NCBI GenBank assembly: GCA_036872755.1 | Contig: JAVHNS010000004.1 | Coordinates: forward strand, 1,736,001 to 1,800,000 | DNA from: Orbilia blumenaviensis | Lineage: Eukaryota; Ascomycota; Orbiliomycetes; Orbiliales; Orbiliaceae | Direction: 5' to 3' | DNA: 64,000 bases | Shown: positions 1 through 11,534 of the stretch, piece after piece | Layout of the letters: every line of letters begins with the position of its first letter | Position numbering within the stretch: position 1 is the first letter of the stretch | Program-made: the position numbers and the translations under genes | Notes under the pieces: model-generated | What the model was told of the DNA's origin: nothing | Seen by the model: only the letters and a program-made list of their open reading frames with translations | Database searches by the model: none

Positions 1-400
1 CTACACACTCCTATAATCCTAAATTTACCTAACCAAAACGTGAATTGGTGGATATATTCAATAATCATGACCTAATTGCCAACCCATTCTCTCATTAAAG
101 TGTGTAGAAAGGTTGATAAGCCCTCCCCCCAGCTCCGGATTTCACCCGAAAGGCATAGCTGCTAGCTTCCCCAGATCCGAGCTTCTGATAGCGATGGATA
201 TAACTAATCACCCCGTTCAACCGTCGCTTTCCCCCCTCGAGCTCTCTCCACCACCACCCCACATCCGCCCTCCGCATTTCTAAGCTATAAGAATCCTATC
301 CAACATAAAAAGAACCGACTGCTCCATAAACAAATATTTATTTATTTTATTTAAACTCTTTTTTCCTGATCCAATTGAGGAGGAGTATAGTATACAATTC

Positions 401-1382
401 ATGAGACACCGACTGTACCGCGGCAGCACCACCCTCCTCCTCCGCCAATTACAACCACACCAGCAACAGCAACCGCTCTTCAAATTCCAACACTACCAAC
501 GCACAATGTCGTCCTCCACCGCCAAAATCAGCGAACCCCGAATCGCCAACCCAGCGCTCTTGTATTATCCCCCCATATACCTAGGTAGTAATTAAATCAA
601 ATACCTAATAACCAATATATATTATAGTATCTGCGACATCCAAGAACGCTTCTCCAAAGCAATCTACCAATTCCCCTCCATAGTAACCACAACTCTAAAA
701 CTAATCTCCGCCGCCAAAACCCTCCAAATCCCGATCTATATAACCACCCAAAACCGGCGCGCACTGGGGGACACAGTCCCCGAAATCCTCTCCCTCCTCT
801 CCCAAGAACCCGTCTCAAACGTAATAATAAACGCCGATAAATCACTATTCAGCATGTGTACCCCCGAAGTTCTACAAAAGCTAGACGAAAACCCCGGTGT
901 TAACGGTGAGAAGCGGGAGGTGGTGATAGTGGGTATTGAGACTCATATCTGTTTGATGCAGAGTACTTTGGATCTTTTGGAGAGGGGGCATAAGGTGTGG
1001 GTTGTGAGGGATGGGGTGTCGAGTTGTAATCCGCAGGAGATACCGACGGCGTTGGCGAGGATGCAGCAGGCTGGGGCGGTTGTTACTACTAGTAATTCTC
1101 TCTTTCTTCTCTTCTCTTCCATTTTTTTCTTTTTTTGTGTGTGTGCGCGTGTGTGTATATGTGTGTGTAACGATACTGATATGAGGGAAAAAACAGGTGA
1201 AAGCTTCCTCTTCGAATATATGAAAGACTCCGCCAGACCAGAGTACGCGCCTCTCATCCCCGCCTCCACAATACCAAAACTAATCTATAAACAAAAAAAT
1301 TTAGATTCAAACAAATCGCCGGCTTAATCAAAGAAACCAAAGCCGGTATGTACCCCCCCCCCCCCCCCTCAAAAAAAACAAA

Positions 1383-1446
<64 letters not shown>

Positions 1447-1563
1447 GAAACCAGAACGCTAACCCATACACACCCACCAAAAAATACAGCAACCAAAGAA
1501 TCCCTCGAAGCACTCATCGGCCCCGTCGGAGCCCAGGAATCAGGCGGTATTAGTAAGCTATAA
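401..1563 (+). CDS. Isochorismatase-family cysteine hydrolase (ISOC-like), five exons
   Basis: Exons 401-561, 628-1091, 1197-1242, 1305-1345 and 1490-1563 join into one frame with GT-AG introns. Junction 1 restores ALFICDIQERF, the classic start of the isochorismatase fold. The likely triad is visible: Asp of CDIQ, Lys of ADKSLFSM and Cys of ETHICLM. The protein ends GPVGAQESGG, typical of the small ISOC1/ISOC2-type hydrolases rather than nicotinamidases or true isochorismatases; the substrate is unknown. The first ATG (401) adds 35 basic, Gln-rich residues that resemble a mitochondrial presequence. A second in-frame ATG at 506 (MSSSTAK) gives the usual cytosolic length, so dual starts are possible. 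Introns 2 and 4 carry microsatellites. The coding strand is A/C-rich at 628-895, G/T-rich at 896-1085, then A/C-rich again. The family call is firm; the exact start is not. Confidence 0.85.
1346..1489 (+). repeat. Intron 4 made of poly-C plus an (AAAG)n microsatellite
   Basis: This intron of the isochorismatase-family gene starts GTATGT. It holds a run of about 15 C, then roughly 15 copies of the tetranucleotide AAAG/GAAA (about 1381-1446), and ends ATACAG. The repeat is polypurine on the sense strand and is likely length-variable between isolates. Its removal is needed to keep the frame. Confidence 0.8.
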
Positions 1564-1916
1564 ATAAACTGCTTTTTTTGTAAATACTCCTTCCCCCGCT
1601 CCTTACTCTGTACTGCCCTGGGCTATATTTGGTAGCTTATTTATTACTGTGTTTTATTCTCTTTGTTATATTTCTGTTTTTTGGGGTGGTATATTCTGAC
1701 TTTTGTATGGTGTGGATAGGTTCGGACTGTTCTAAGATATTCTAAAGTAAATATGTATATTCATGTGGAGGATAAATGGAATGTTGTGATAGTAGCGAGT
1801 GGTTAGATGCTATCATTAATACCTAGATATTTATACATAGTGGAATCCAAATTTACGAAATAAAATAAAATAATCAAAAAACCGTATTACGTAGATGAAG
1901 TATTCTACAGCTTGTA
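1564..1916. other. Intergenic, 3' flank of the hydrolase gene
   Basis: This AT-rich stretch follows the hydrolase stop codon. It contains T-rich runs that could serve 3' end formation. I see no gene in it. Confidence 0.5.
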
Positions 1917-2465
1917 TAGCGGCCAAAATGTGTCAAAACGATATATCAGACAAACCGTGCGAAATATATATTACAACTTAAGCGAGGCATAAGTGTGTTA
2001 ATTTTTCATAATTATGCTCAACCACCAGCCCGCTATTAGCCCGCCATCAGCCTGCCCACTTGCCTTGTTAAAAACTGGAGAAAAGCCAGACAGTCGGACA
2101 GCTAGATAGCTATATGGCGAAGGGGCTCAGGTTACTTCTCGTCTACTAATAAGTATAACTGCAGCTAATAGTGTAGGCGTGTTAAATGACCGGGGTGCAT
2201 GGAATAATTATAAGTCAGTACGCTGGCTGTCTAGCTATCTAGCTATCTAGCTGTCTGGATTTTATTTAGCTTCAGACTAGGCAGGCTGGTGGCAGGCTAA
2301 TGGCGGGCTGGTGGCAAACTGATCGTTGAGCATAATTATGAAAAATTAACACACTTGTGCTTCGCTTAAGTTGTAATATATATATATATATTGCGAAGTT
2401 GTGATATGTACATCGCGTGCCAGTGGTTTTGTATTCTATATCGTTTTAACACGTTTTGGCCACCA
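1917..2465. mobile_element. Foldback/MITE-like element with about 200-bp terminal inverted repeats
   Basis: The left arm (1917 to about 2110) and the reverse complement of the right arm (about 2255-2465) match over most of their length. Shared blocks include the tip GGCCAAAA(C/T)GTGT, the tract TTAATTTTTCATAATTATG, alternating CAGCCCGC-type repeats and the AGCTAGATAGCTA motif. Both ends abut a TA dinucleotide (1915-1916 and 2466-2467), as expected of the TA target duplication of Tc1/mariner-type MITEs. The roughly 140-bp core shows no coding potential, so the element would be non-autonomous. The inverted symmetry is seen directly; the superfamily is inferred. Confidence 0.75.
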
Positions 2466-2467
2466 TA

Positions 2468-3827
2468 ATTGATATCAAAGCATAACCGATTAGAATAAAA
2501 CCAGGGGTTTTCCCGCTGGGCTTAACGTTACGGTTTAGATTTGTCCCCTCTAGCGATAACATACTCATCTTCTACCCCCATACAATGAAGAGCATCCAAA
2601 CGCAAACTGAATGGATAAATAGATCTAGGGGAAATAATATATGTAGGTCTCGAGTTCATGCTTAGCACGAAAAAAACTGCGCCCAATGCAATTCATGGTC
2701 GTGGTAGGGGGCAGGGACCGAGACCAGGGGGCATACTGGGACAGGTAGTCTAGCCGTCCAAAAGCGCAAACTTCAGAGAACGGATTAGCGTATTATATTG
2801 GTGGAAAGCTCCCCTATCTTTCGTTGTATATTTTGTTGCTGTTGATGAAGCTATTAGGCTGATGCCTAAAAAGATAAGTAAAAATCAGAAGAAGAAAACC
2901 GTTTCAACCATCATCAAACGTTGAGACCCGAGTATCAGGGCTTTTCGCAGGCGGGTGGCAGTATTCTATATATTATACACTTATATATGGATCTATGCTT
3001 AACTAATACACATTATCCGCTTTACGGCGGGAAGCCTATACACTATTGCTAAAATAAAGGTTCTCCGCTAATTTTATGAGCACATCGCGCTTGCAGTTGC
3101 CTTGTGTATATAGAATTCGGCTTGACATTTTTTGAATGCCCGAGGTGTAGAACTCATTGTATTTGTTGTATTTTGGGAGTCCGCAGCCAGCCCTCAAAAC
3201 CCAACTCATCCGCGATCAATTGCACCGACGCGATAGCAAAATGGATTAATAGTATCGATCCGAAGCAAAAAAAAAGAAGAAACAAAAGAAGAGAAAAGGA
3301 TTTGACTTTAGGGAATGTAGCCTCGAGGATAGGAAACAAGAAAAAGGTTCCAGTCGAAGGATGCGCAGCATGTCCGTTCGCGAGGCTCGGGAAAATGATG
3401 CAGGACAACTCACTTTTGCAAGAGCTCAAGAGGGGCCGTACGTACTCGCAAGGCTGAATATCATATCGTATCCTGTGGCGGATACTTTGCGATAGATAAT
3501 TCACGAACCGCAGTTCATGCGCCTTGCAAACATTGCATATGTAATATTATAACGCCAGCATAGTGAGGGCAGGCTGGCAAAATTCACTTCTTGTTTTCCC
3601 AGACCACTCTTGCCCTTTCATAGGCCGCCACGATATATGCAAACGGTTCGCTTCGTCCCCGCTTTGGTAGTTGTCTTTTTGGCTTGGATCCTATACTTAA
3701 GGTCGAAAGCTGAATGCATCGAATTTCAGATCCACACTGTTTCTACATTTTATATCTATAACTCTATATTGTTCCGAATTACTTAAAATCCAAAGACGCG
3801 GCGACCGGCAGGAAAGCTCCCTAAAAC
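2468..3827. other. Intergenic, upstream of the STAND gene; one unrecognised 117-codon frame
   Basis: This stretch is mostly non-coding. An open frame at 3104-3457 (+) has a Cys-rich start and a Lys/Arg-rich middle. It matches no family I recognise, lies in AT-rich sequence and may be chance. The last few hundred bases should hold the promoter of the STAND gene that starts at 3828. Confidence 0.4.
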
Positions 3828-6800
3828 ATGGATGGGCTTTCAGCCGCAGCCAGTGTCATCGCACTCGTCCAAGGTATCGTCGGTGGCTGGAAAATATTTA
3901 GTAGCATCAAAGATGCTAAGGGAGAAATCGCGGAGCTTGAAAAGGAACTACTCAGCATAAAAGCACTCGCTGAGAAAGTCCGTACAGAGCTTCTGAGTCC
4001 CAACAGCCCCAAGCTGTCCACAGATAAAGAGCTAAATAGTGCCCTCGAGAACTGCAAATCTGAGCTAGAGAGGCTTGAAGACAAGCTCGGAGTGGGAAAG
4101 AAAGTTCAGAAGCCTGGGCCCCCGCCTCCGCCTGGTTTACGGGATAGGCTTGGTTTAAGCTTCCTTAAACGGCCGGCCAAATATTGCAAATGGCCTTTGA
4201 CGGGACCCGAAGCCTGGAAAATCATAGCAAACCTCAAGACCTGGAATCAAATTATAACCTCGGCCTTGACTATAGACCAAACGTCAGTATAATTCGATAC
4301 TATTCAAATCCCTCTCCGTACTTACTCGCGTGATTTAGGGTCCAAATTCGGAAGGTCAATCTGAAAATAGACTTTGCAGCTCTTCCCATCGCTGAAGGAG
4401 CAGCATACGGCACTTATAAAGACCAACATGAGCCGGAATGCCTACCTAACACCAGGGTCGATCTTCTAAATGATATTGAAAAATGGGTAGAAAATCAACA
4501 GGAGTGCGTCTTCTGGTTGAGTGGCGTAGCAGGGACAGGGAAGTCCACAATTTCAAGAACTGTTGCAAAGCGGCTGCAAAATAAAAATATACTTGCTGCC
4601 AGTTTCTTCTTTAGAAGGGGTGAAAAGGATCGAGGAGAAGCTTCGAAGTTTTTTACGACACTTGCGGTTCAACTTGCCAATCATATTGGCGATACCATTC
4701 CAACTAATATACAAAAGGCAATCGATGAAAATTCACAAATTGGAAAGATGAGCCACCAGCAGCAATTCAATAAATTGATTTTCGAACCTCTTTTAGAACT
4801 AAGCCGCCCGGTCCCGCCATCAAACACACCCGTTGCACAATCATGTCACCAATCATCGCTACCCATACAAGCCGTTTTAGTAATTGATGCATTAGACGAA
4901 TGTGATCGAGAAGAGGATCAGGAACTCATAGTTTCTCTTTTGGCGGAGCTGAAGAGGGTAAATTCAATCAGAATGCGTGTCTTTCTAACAAGTCGGCCAG
5001 AATTAAAACTCAGGATGAGTTTTAAAAAGTTATCTGATGATACACATCGAGATATAATTTTACACGAGATTCCTGGAATCCAGGAAGACATCACTACCTT
5101 CTTAGAGGCGGAGTTTGCGAAAATACGAGACTCTTATTCTCTACCAGTTACGTGGCCGGAAAGTGGGGATATTAGCAGGCTTGCAACAATGGCTGTACCC
5201 TTATTCATTTTTGCTGCGACAGCTTGTCGTTTTATTGCCGACACTTCTCCTGAAGATCAAATCAAGATTATTATGAGCTATTGTGACCGAGCTAATTGGA
5301 ACACAGAACAATTGGAACCAACTTATTTACCAATTTTACATCGATTAAAGGCGGACACTGCATGTTACAATGCTCTAATAGAGGATTTCAACAAGATAGT
5401 TGGGACAATAATTAATTTGGCGAGCCCGCTTTCTATCTGCTCGCTATCAAGACTATTGTCCATCTCGGAGACAAGAGTTAGCGGTAGATTAAATCAATTA
5501 CATTCAGTTCTGGAAGTCCCAACATTGACCTCTAATAGGGGTGTACAAACAAATATACACGCCCCCGTTAGAATGTTACATCTATCGTTTCGAGACTTCC
5601 TCTCCGGTCAGAGGCTTCGTGAAAATCACGAATTTTGTCACTTCTGGATAGACGAAAAGGAAGCTCATAGAAATATCTACAAGAGGTGTGTCGAACTTAT
5701 GTCGAACGACTTGAGAATGGATATATGCCGATTAGGGATACCTGGAACGCTACGATCCGAAATCGATTCAAGCCGTATTGAACAATATTTACCGGCTGAA
5801 CTTCGATATTCTTGTCGATATTGGGTGTATCATTTACAACAAAGCACAGATACAATTGATGACGGCGGCCTAGTGGACAAGTTCCTTCGAGAACATATTC
5901 TTCACTGGCTCGAGGCAGTTAGTTTAGTTGGTGAAATGAGTAAGATGGTTGAAATTGTCGATAGTTTGAACTCAGCTGTGGATGTAAGCCCTCCAGCCCT
6001 TCTGGATACCCCAGTCGGAAACCCCCCCCCTCTTTCTTCTTCTTCTTTCCTTCCTTTCCTTTCCTATCCTTTTGTTTTTCGTTCGGGCACTCACCATTAC
6101 TTTCTACTTAGAGCGAGAATGGGAAGGCCACGCAAGCTTTAGTCTACGACATAAAACGATTCGTACGCAAAAATCAATCCATTATTAATACAGCACCTCT
6201 ACAAACTTATTGGTCTGCCCTTATCTACGCGCCAGAGAAAAGTATTATAAAATCTATTTTTAATGTCCAGAATATGATACCAGAGGCAAAAAAATTACCT
6301 CGGGTTCAAGAGCAATGGGGCGCTGTGCTACAGACACTAGAGGGGCATACAAGTTTGATTCTCTGCGTCGCATTTTCAGCTAATGATAAGATGCTGGTAT
6401 CAGCATCGCATGACCGCACGGTCAGAATTTGGGATGTTGCTACTGGCGCTTTGCTACATATACTCAGGGGTCATGCAGCCCGGGTCCAGAGTGTTATATT
6501 TTATAACAGTGGCGCGGATGAAGCTGTCGCATCGGGTTCGGCTGACGGTACAGTTCGGCTTTGGAGTGCAGTCACTGGAGTTTGGGTGCGGACGCTGGAG
6601 AGGCACACAGGTGGTGTCAATAGCGTCGCATCTACCACAGATAGTAAGGCGGCGGTGCTGGCATCGGCATCGAATGACTGCACGATCAGGATCTGGAATT
6701 CAGCCACTGGCGCTTCTTTACGAATTCTAACAGGAGGTAGCGATATGATTTTAAGCGTGGCGTTCTCTACCGACGGCAAAATATTGGCATCTGGGTCGAA

Positions 6801-8259
6801 AAGCGGCACGACTATGATCTGGGACTGGGTCACTGGCGAGTTGCTGCATACGCTGAATCATGTTGGTGCTGTTAATGAGATCGCATTTTCTGTCAACGAT
6901 AGCACGTTAGCATTGGCAATTGGTGGCTGGGGAGACTCTTTTTACAGTGTCGAAATTGCGGATGCAGTTACCGGTAGTCAGCTGCGGACGCTGGAGTGTG
7001 AACAGGCTGTTATTGGGATCGCATTTCGCACAAACAGTAACGAGCTAGCGTTAGTATCATATTACGGCGTCATCACGGTCTGGAGCTTAACCACTGGTGC
7101 TGCAGTAGCAACGCAGAAGATTCCAGATGATAGGTATCTTGAGGATATTTCATTGTCTACCAATAATGGGTTACTAGCATTCACAGGCATTAACACGATC
7201 AAGATCTGGGACATGACTATCGGAAGCTCATTGCCAACTTTAGAACAGGATAGTACGAACAGCATTCAAGAAATTAAATTTTCTGCTGATGGTGAAACAG
7301 TTGCCTCGGTATCGTCTAACCTAACAGTTAGTGTCTGGAAGGCAGCTACTGGGGATCTGCGGCAGACGATGGAGGCCGACAGCAGTCTCGTAACCAGGGC
7401 AGACGAGGTTAGTTTTAAGGGTTTAGCAATTTCCTCCGCTGGCGAAATGGTCGCGCTGGCATTCAAACGAAAAGACCAGTTCACACAAAGTTTAAAGGTT
7501 TCTAGGGTTGTTGTTGTTTGGGACGCGGCTACTGGAGTCTTACTACACTCTCTTGAGCCTGCAGCTGGGTGTGTTGCATTTTCTCCCAACGGCGAAATGA
7601 TCGCTTCATCCAGGACCAGCACCTCGTTATCCAACCGTTCGACAGCTACATATGCAATACCAATCTGGAGTACATCTACCGGAGACGTCTTGCATATTTT
7701 GGAAGGACATAAGCATCGAATTAATGCTATTGCGTTTGCTGCTGACAACATAACACTTGCATCAGCGTCAGATGACCATACGGTTCGGATTTGGGACGTG
7801 GGTGCCGGGACTTTGTTGCGAACATTAAATAGGCATAGACGCTGCGTCAACAATGTCATATTCTCCCCTGATTCTAGTGTACTAGCATCCGCGTCAAATG
7901 ACCGGACAATCAGGGTCTGGGACATAGCCACTCTTGGCCTACTGCAGATCTTCAAGGCAGAATCACCCCCTTCGATATCCTTTTCGAATGACGGGCGATA
8001 TATAATCGATACGCAGCGAGATAGTGACAACCTCTTCTTGTTGAAGCCAAGCCCACCTCTCCAAGCCCCCAACAACGTTAAGCTCATTACCATAAACAAC
8101 CAATGGCTAGTGCGAGGCGGAGAAAGGATCCTCTGGATTCCGGTTGAAAATTTCAATGAATACAGAGTAACACATGGTAATACTATCTGCTTACCCGATA
8201 ATCTCGGCGGCTTCTCGATATTTACATTCAAAGATTCCCATTCCCTTTCTTTGTATTAA
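3828..8259 (+). CDS. NACHT-WD40 STAND protein (fungal NLR-like) with Helo-like N-terminal domain
   Basis: Exons 3828-4282, 4339-5983 and 6112-8259 encode about 1415 residues. Residues 1-110 (start MDGLSAAASVIALVQ) are an amphipathic helical N-terminal domain of the type found in fungal STAND proteins (Helo-like), thought to be the effector arm. The NACHT NTPase follows, with Walker A GVAGTGKST near residue 214 and Walker B VLVIDALDECD near 331. A helical region and then about a dozen WD40 blades start near residue 775 (for example GHTSLILCVAFS, VRIWDVATG) and form the sensor propeller. Family members act in non-self recognition and regulated cell death; the ligand is not predictable. The blades differ from one another, so this is not one of the hypervariable genes with near-identical WD40 repeats. 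Intron 2 is pyrimidine-rich. No frameshift is seen, so it looks functional. The final blades degrade and a roughly 80-residue tail follows. Confidence 0.88.
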
Positions 8260-9718
8260 TTATTATCATACGGTCTCTTTTTGTAACCAGTCCCATGTTT
8301 GAACTTATCACTAGCTATAATTAGAAGTTATAATTCGTCAGGGAAACGTCCGCAAAAGAAGAAGAAGAAGAAGAAGAAGAAGAAGGCTTATAGTTTTAAA
8401 CCTTCCCTAGCAGAATAGGGGATGGGGTGGGGGCTAACTGTGATTGAGTTTCAGTTACAACCCACTTCCTAGAAACATTATCTCATTTGAATCCTTCTTA
8501 TTCTTGATACAATTTATCATGAACTGTTTATAATTAACAAGGTAGCACACATATGCATAAGGTCATATCAACCATGTTGCGACAAGTAGAAGGCGTATGA
8601 GTATAATCGTCGTCGTCTCCTATGGTTAATACCGATAGATCTAATAGATGGTCATGATTGTAATAGTAAGCGGTTCCTTCCTTCTTCCCTTTATATTCCT
8701 TATTCGATGTATATGTTATGGATTATGCAGACTTGAAGGCTTATAAACTTAGCTCGATGATAATATTATAATATAACTTCGAGTCGACTATGATGCTAAC
8801 GAGAACATGCGTTGATATCATTGCATTTTGATTTGGGTATTTTCCGCGCGCCTAATAAACCCTGGAGAAGCGCGAAGCGCACCATCATTATCATATTATC
8901 GAATTAAACTTCGAGCCATCGATTCTTCTATAACAATTAATCAAAAGTTACAAGAACAATATTAAAACATAGTATAGAAGTCTCAACAAGATAAGCCCGA
9001 TATAAAATAAAACCGCACAGCCATAAAAACATGCCGGCGCACGCGTATGCAAGACGAAAATGTACATATATGCCCACAGAGTATCGCTCCCTAGGGGCTA
9101 AGCCTTCGCAAATCGAATAAGATAAAAAAAATTTTAAAAATATTTAAATGCTGCCAGTGGCATGTTAAATTTGTGTTTTGTGCTGATATATTATAATATG
9201 TAGCCGGGCTTCAGCAATTAGTTCCTAGCTAGTACTCGAAGGCGTTGTTATTTTCTTTCTCGTTTTTTATTTTTTGGTTTTTATTTCTTACTTATCCGAC
9301 TTAGAAGGTTTACCGGGCCGCGGGGATGCAATATCCTGGAATATAATACAATATGATTCGACTGCAGTACCATACTTGCAGTTGAGGCGAGCTTAACATT
9401 TACGAAACTATATTAGCTCTCACGCAATAGATGTGTAAGCTATTATATGGCTGAAGGTGCAGCGGGATATTTTATTAGAGATTCGAAAAATCCGTTTGTC
9501 CTCACTATCTACCTTAGACTCAATTAATTTCCCGCATCAGAGATTTACAATTACTCACGAGCATCACTTCTAAGTTCTAAAAAACGTCCGCTTGCTTTGC
9601 TCTTCCATGGAATCCACTAATATCGATATTTGTATCTTCTTTGTATAGAGGACAAGAAAATTTTTTTAAAGTTTTGGACGGCTTGAATCCAGTCTCTCTG
9701 GGGTATATAATAGGATGA
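8260..9718. other. Intergenic, AT-rich, no gene seen
   Basis: This is AT-rich sequence after the STAND stop codon, with many in-frame stops on both strands. It holds the AAG microsatellite listed separately. I recognise no gene or RNA in it. Confidence 0.5.
8357..8386. repeat. (AAG)n trinucleotide microsatellite
   Basis: About ten tandem AAG units lie roughly 100 bp after the STAND gene stop codon, in its 3' flank. The tract is simple sequence with no coding role. Confidence 0.9.
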
Positions 9719-9721
9719 TGA

Positions 9722-10126
9722 GTTACAAGATGTGTATTGGCTGTATCACGTGAAAATACCCAAGCACAAAGCTATGATATTTTAACGCCAGATGCTTATT
9801 TAATACATAGGATACGATACAATGATTGCTTGGAGCGGCTACAGGCGTCACCAGGTAAAACTATCACCACTGTGTCGCGAGACTTTGAAGGTTGAGCATG
9901 TTATCCATTTATTCAACAGTTTTATAATAAGTTAACTGATACCACGAATAAATTACAATTCATTAATTCTGATATGAAAACTTAGCTAGCTGGTTACATC
10001 AGCGATATAATACAATCAAGTGAGAGGCGTGAGGCAATCATCGCGGAAGTTCAAAAGAAGCTAAAATCTGGAGTCAATTCTTCCCTGGCTTGTAGAAATA
10101 AGTCTCAATCGGCATCCCTTCTTTAG
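9722..10126 (+). pseudogene. Decayed coding relic of unknown family with TGA/TAG stops
   Basis: One reading frame runs from about 9722 to the TAG at 10124-10126 and has protein-like composition, for example ILTPDAYLIHRIRYNDCLERLQ, IQQFYNKLTDTTNKLQF and SERREAIIAEVQKKLKSG. It is broken by one TGA (after DFEG) and one TAG (after NSDMKT), with two further TGA codons just upstream. TAG from CAG is a CpA-to-TpA change and TGA from CGA is also C-to-T, so RIP-type or deamination decay fits. Further fragments may continue in other frames to about 10480. I do not recognise the family. A helical domain or a transposon-derived protein are both possible. Confidence 0.35.
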
Positions 10127-11534
10127 TTATCACATCTTTCATTCCGTGCTGATTCTTTTCTTAATCAAACAGATACACGGCATAGGTGACATAATTGTTT
10201 ATATATGACTAAGTTTTACCATCGAGAAGATTTCATTTCGGGGCTAAAACCGGCATTGATTATTTAGAGTAAAGTCTACTCGAAGGTCTCGAGATATCAT
10301 ACCTCATGACCAACTCGAGCTCTACAAGCTATGGGATCGAAAGTTGTCGATTGAATTAAAAGATCGAGGCCAGAGCCGTCCCTCGCTATCGGATTGAGAT
10401 TCTGTTATGAAAGATATCAAAGACTGTATAATACCGGTCCACCTGCGACACTCAAAGACTGGACGAAAGTGTTCATTCATATCGCATTTATATGATATCC
10501 ACCATCTCTTCTCTTCTATTCTCTATTCTTTATCCGCCTTCGACTTTTGTCTTCCAGGTTCCCGAGATTATATTACATCCACCATTTACCCAGCCCCTGT
10601 GACAAAAAAAGAAAGGCCGGCATGTACCACTTTTCACTTTTTTTCTCTCTTAATATTTAGGTGCTTCTGTATACTACAAGCTCAATCACTAATTCTTGCT
10701 TTGGCTAAGCTTCCCATTGCGAACTACACCGGATGATATACGCTGATACATACGCGAATGCACAATGTGGTTTTACATACTATATCAATTATAACATTGA
10801 TAAATGTTGTCTTGGAGGGGGGGGGGATATATCCTCTATGATTAATACTGCTAAGCAGGTAGTCGCTAGAATGTTAACTTTCCACGCAAGCAGATATAAA
10901 ATAAACCGAGTAGACGCGTTGATATGCCGAAGTACAAGCTCAGCTATTTGATTATTTTTATTCAAATAATTATTCCATTGTATCTTATTAATAATAATAT
11001 TCATAAGAATAAAGATCGAAAATCCGCTCTCCTTGATCTATTTTGTCTTAACTGGGTCCAAAAAAAAAAGGGGGGGGGGATGCTTAATAGCAGAATCATA
11101 TATAGCAGTAGTAGCAGTGTTATAACATATCCTAAACCCCCATGTTAATCTTCCCGCTTAAAAAAACTTCCGGGTCGATAATCAAATTTGGGGGTGGGTG
11201 AGAACCTATAGTAGTAAATCTACAGGTCTTTCTTCCTCTCTTTCACACTAAAAAAAGAACAACCCTTATATCAGAGCTCCTTGTGTGTATGATATCACAC
11301 AAAATATTAGAAAAAAGAGAGAAAAAGGACGATAGTAGCAACCTTTGCTTTGCTTTCATTAGTTTAACGTTTTTTTCATTTTAAACAAAATCTCTGTTCT
11401 GCAGAAAATTGTGGTGGGAAAAAGCTGGGAAGAAAAAAGCGAACGGACCAAAAAAGTAGTACATCAAGAGCACGCGAGACAGTAGCAATTGAGAAAGAGT
11501 CTTTTGGGAGGAGGGGGAAGTTGAAAATGGCGCT
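10127..11534. other. Intergenic, low-complexity, possible continuation of the relic
   Basis: The sequence is AT-rich with short homopolymers (poly-G near 10817 and 11071, poly-A near 11060). An open frame at 10407-10736 (+) may be a fragment of the upstream relic or chance. I see no convincing gene. The end should hold the 3' flank of the minus-strand gene at 11535. Confidence 0.4.

Noticed and set aside
1254..1517. Phe/Leu/Ser repeat protein on the minus strand
   Set aside because: It is an artefact of the AAAG microsatellite inside intron 4 of the hydrolase gene.
7266..8231. 321-codon open frame on the minus strand
   Set aside because: It is fully antisense to the WD40 exon of the STAND gene and has no recognisable domain.
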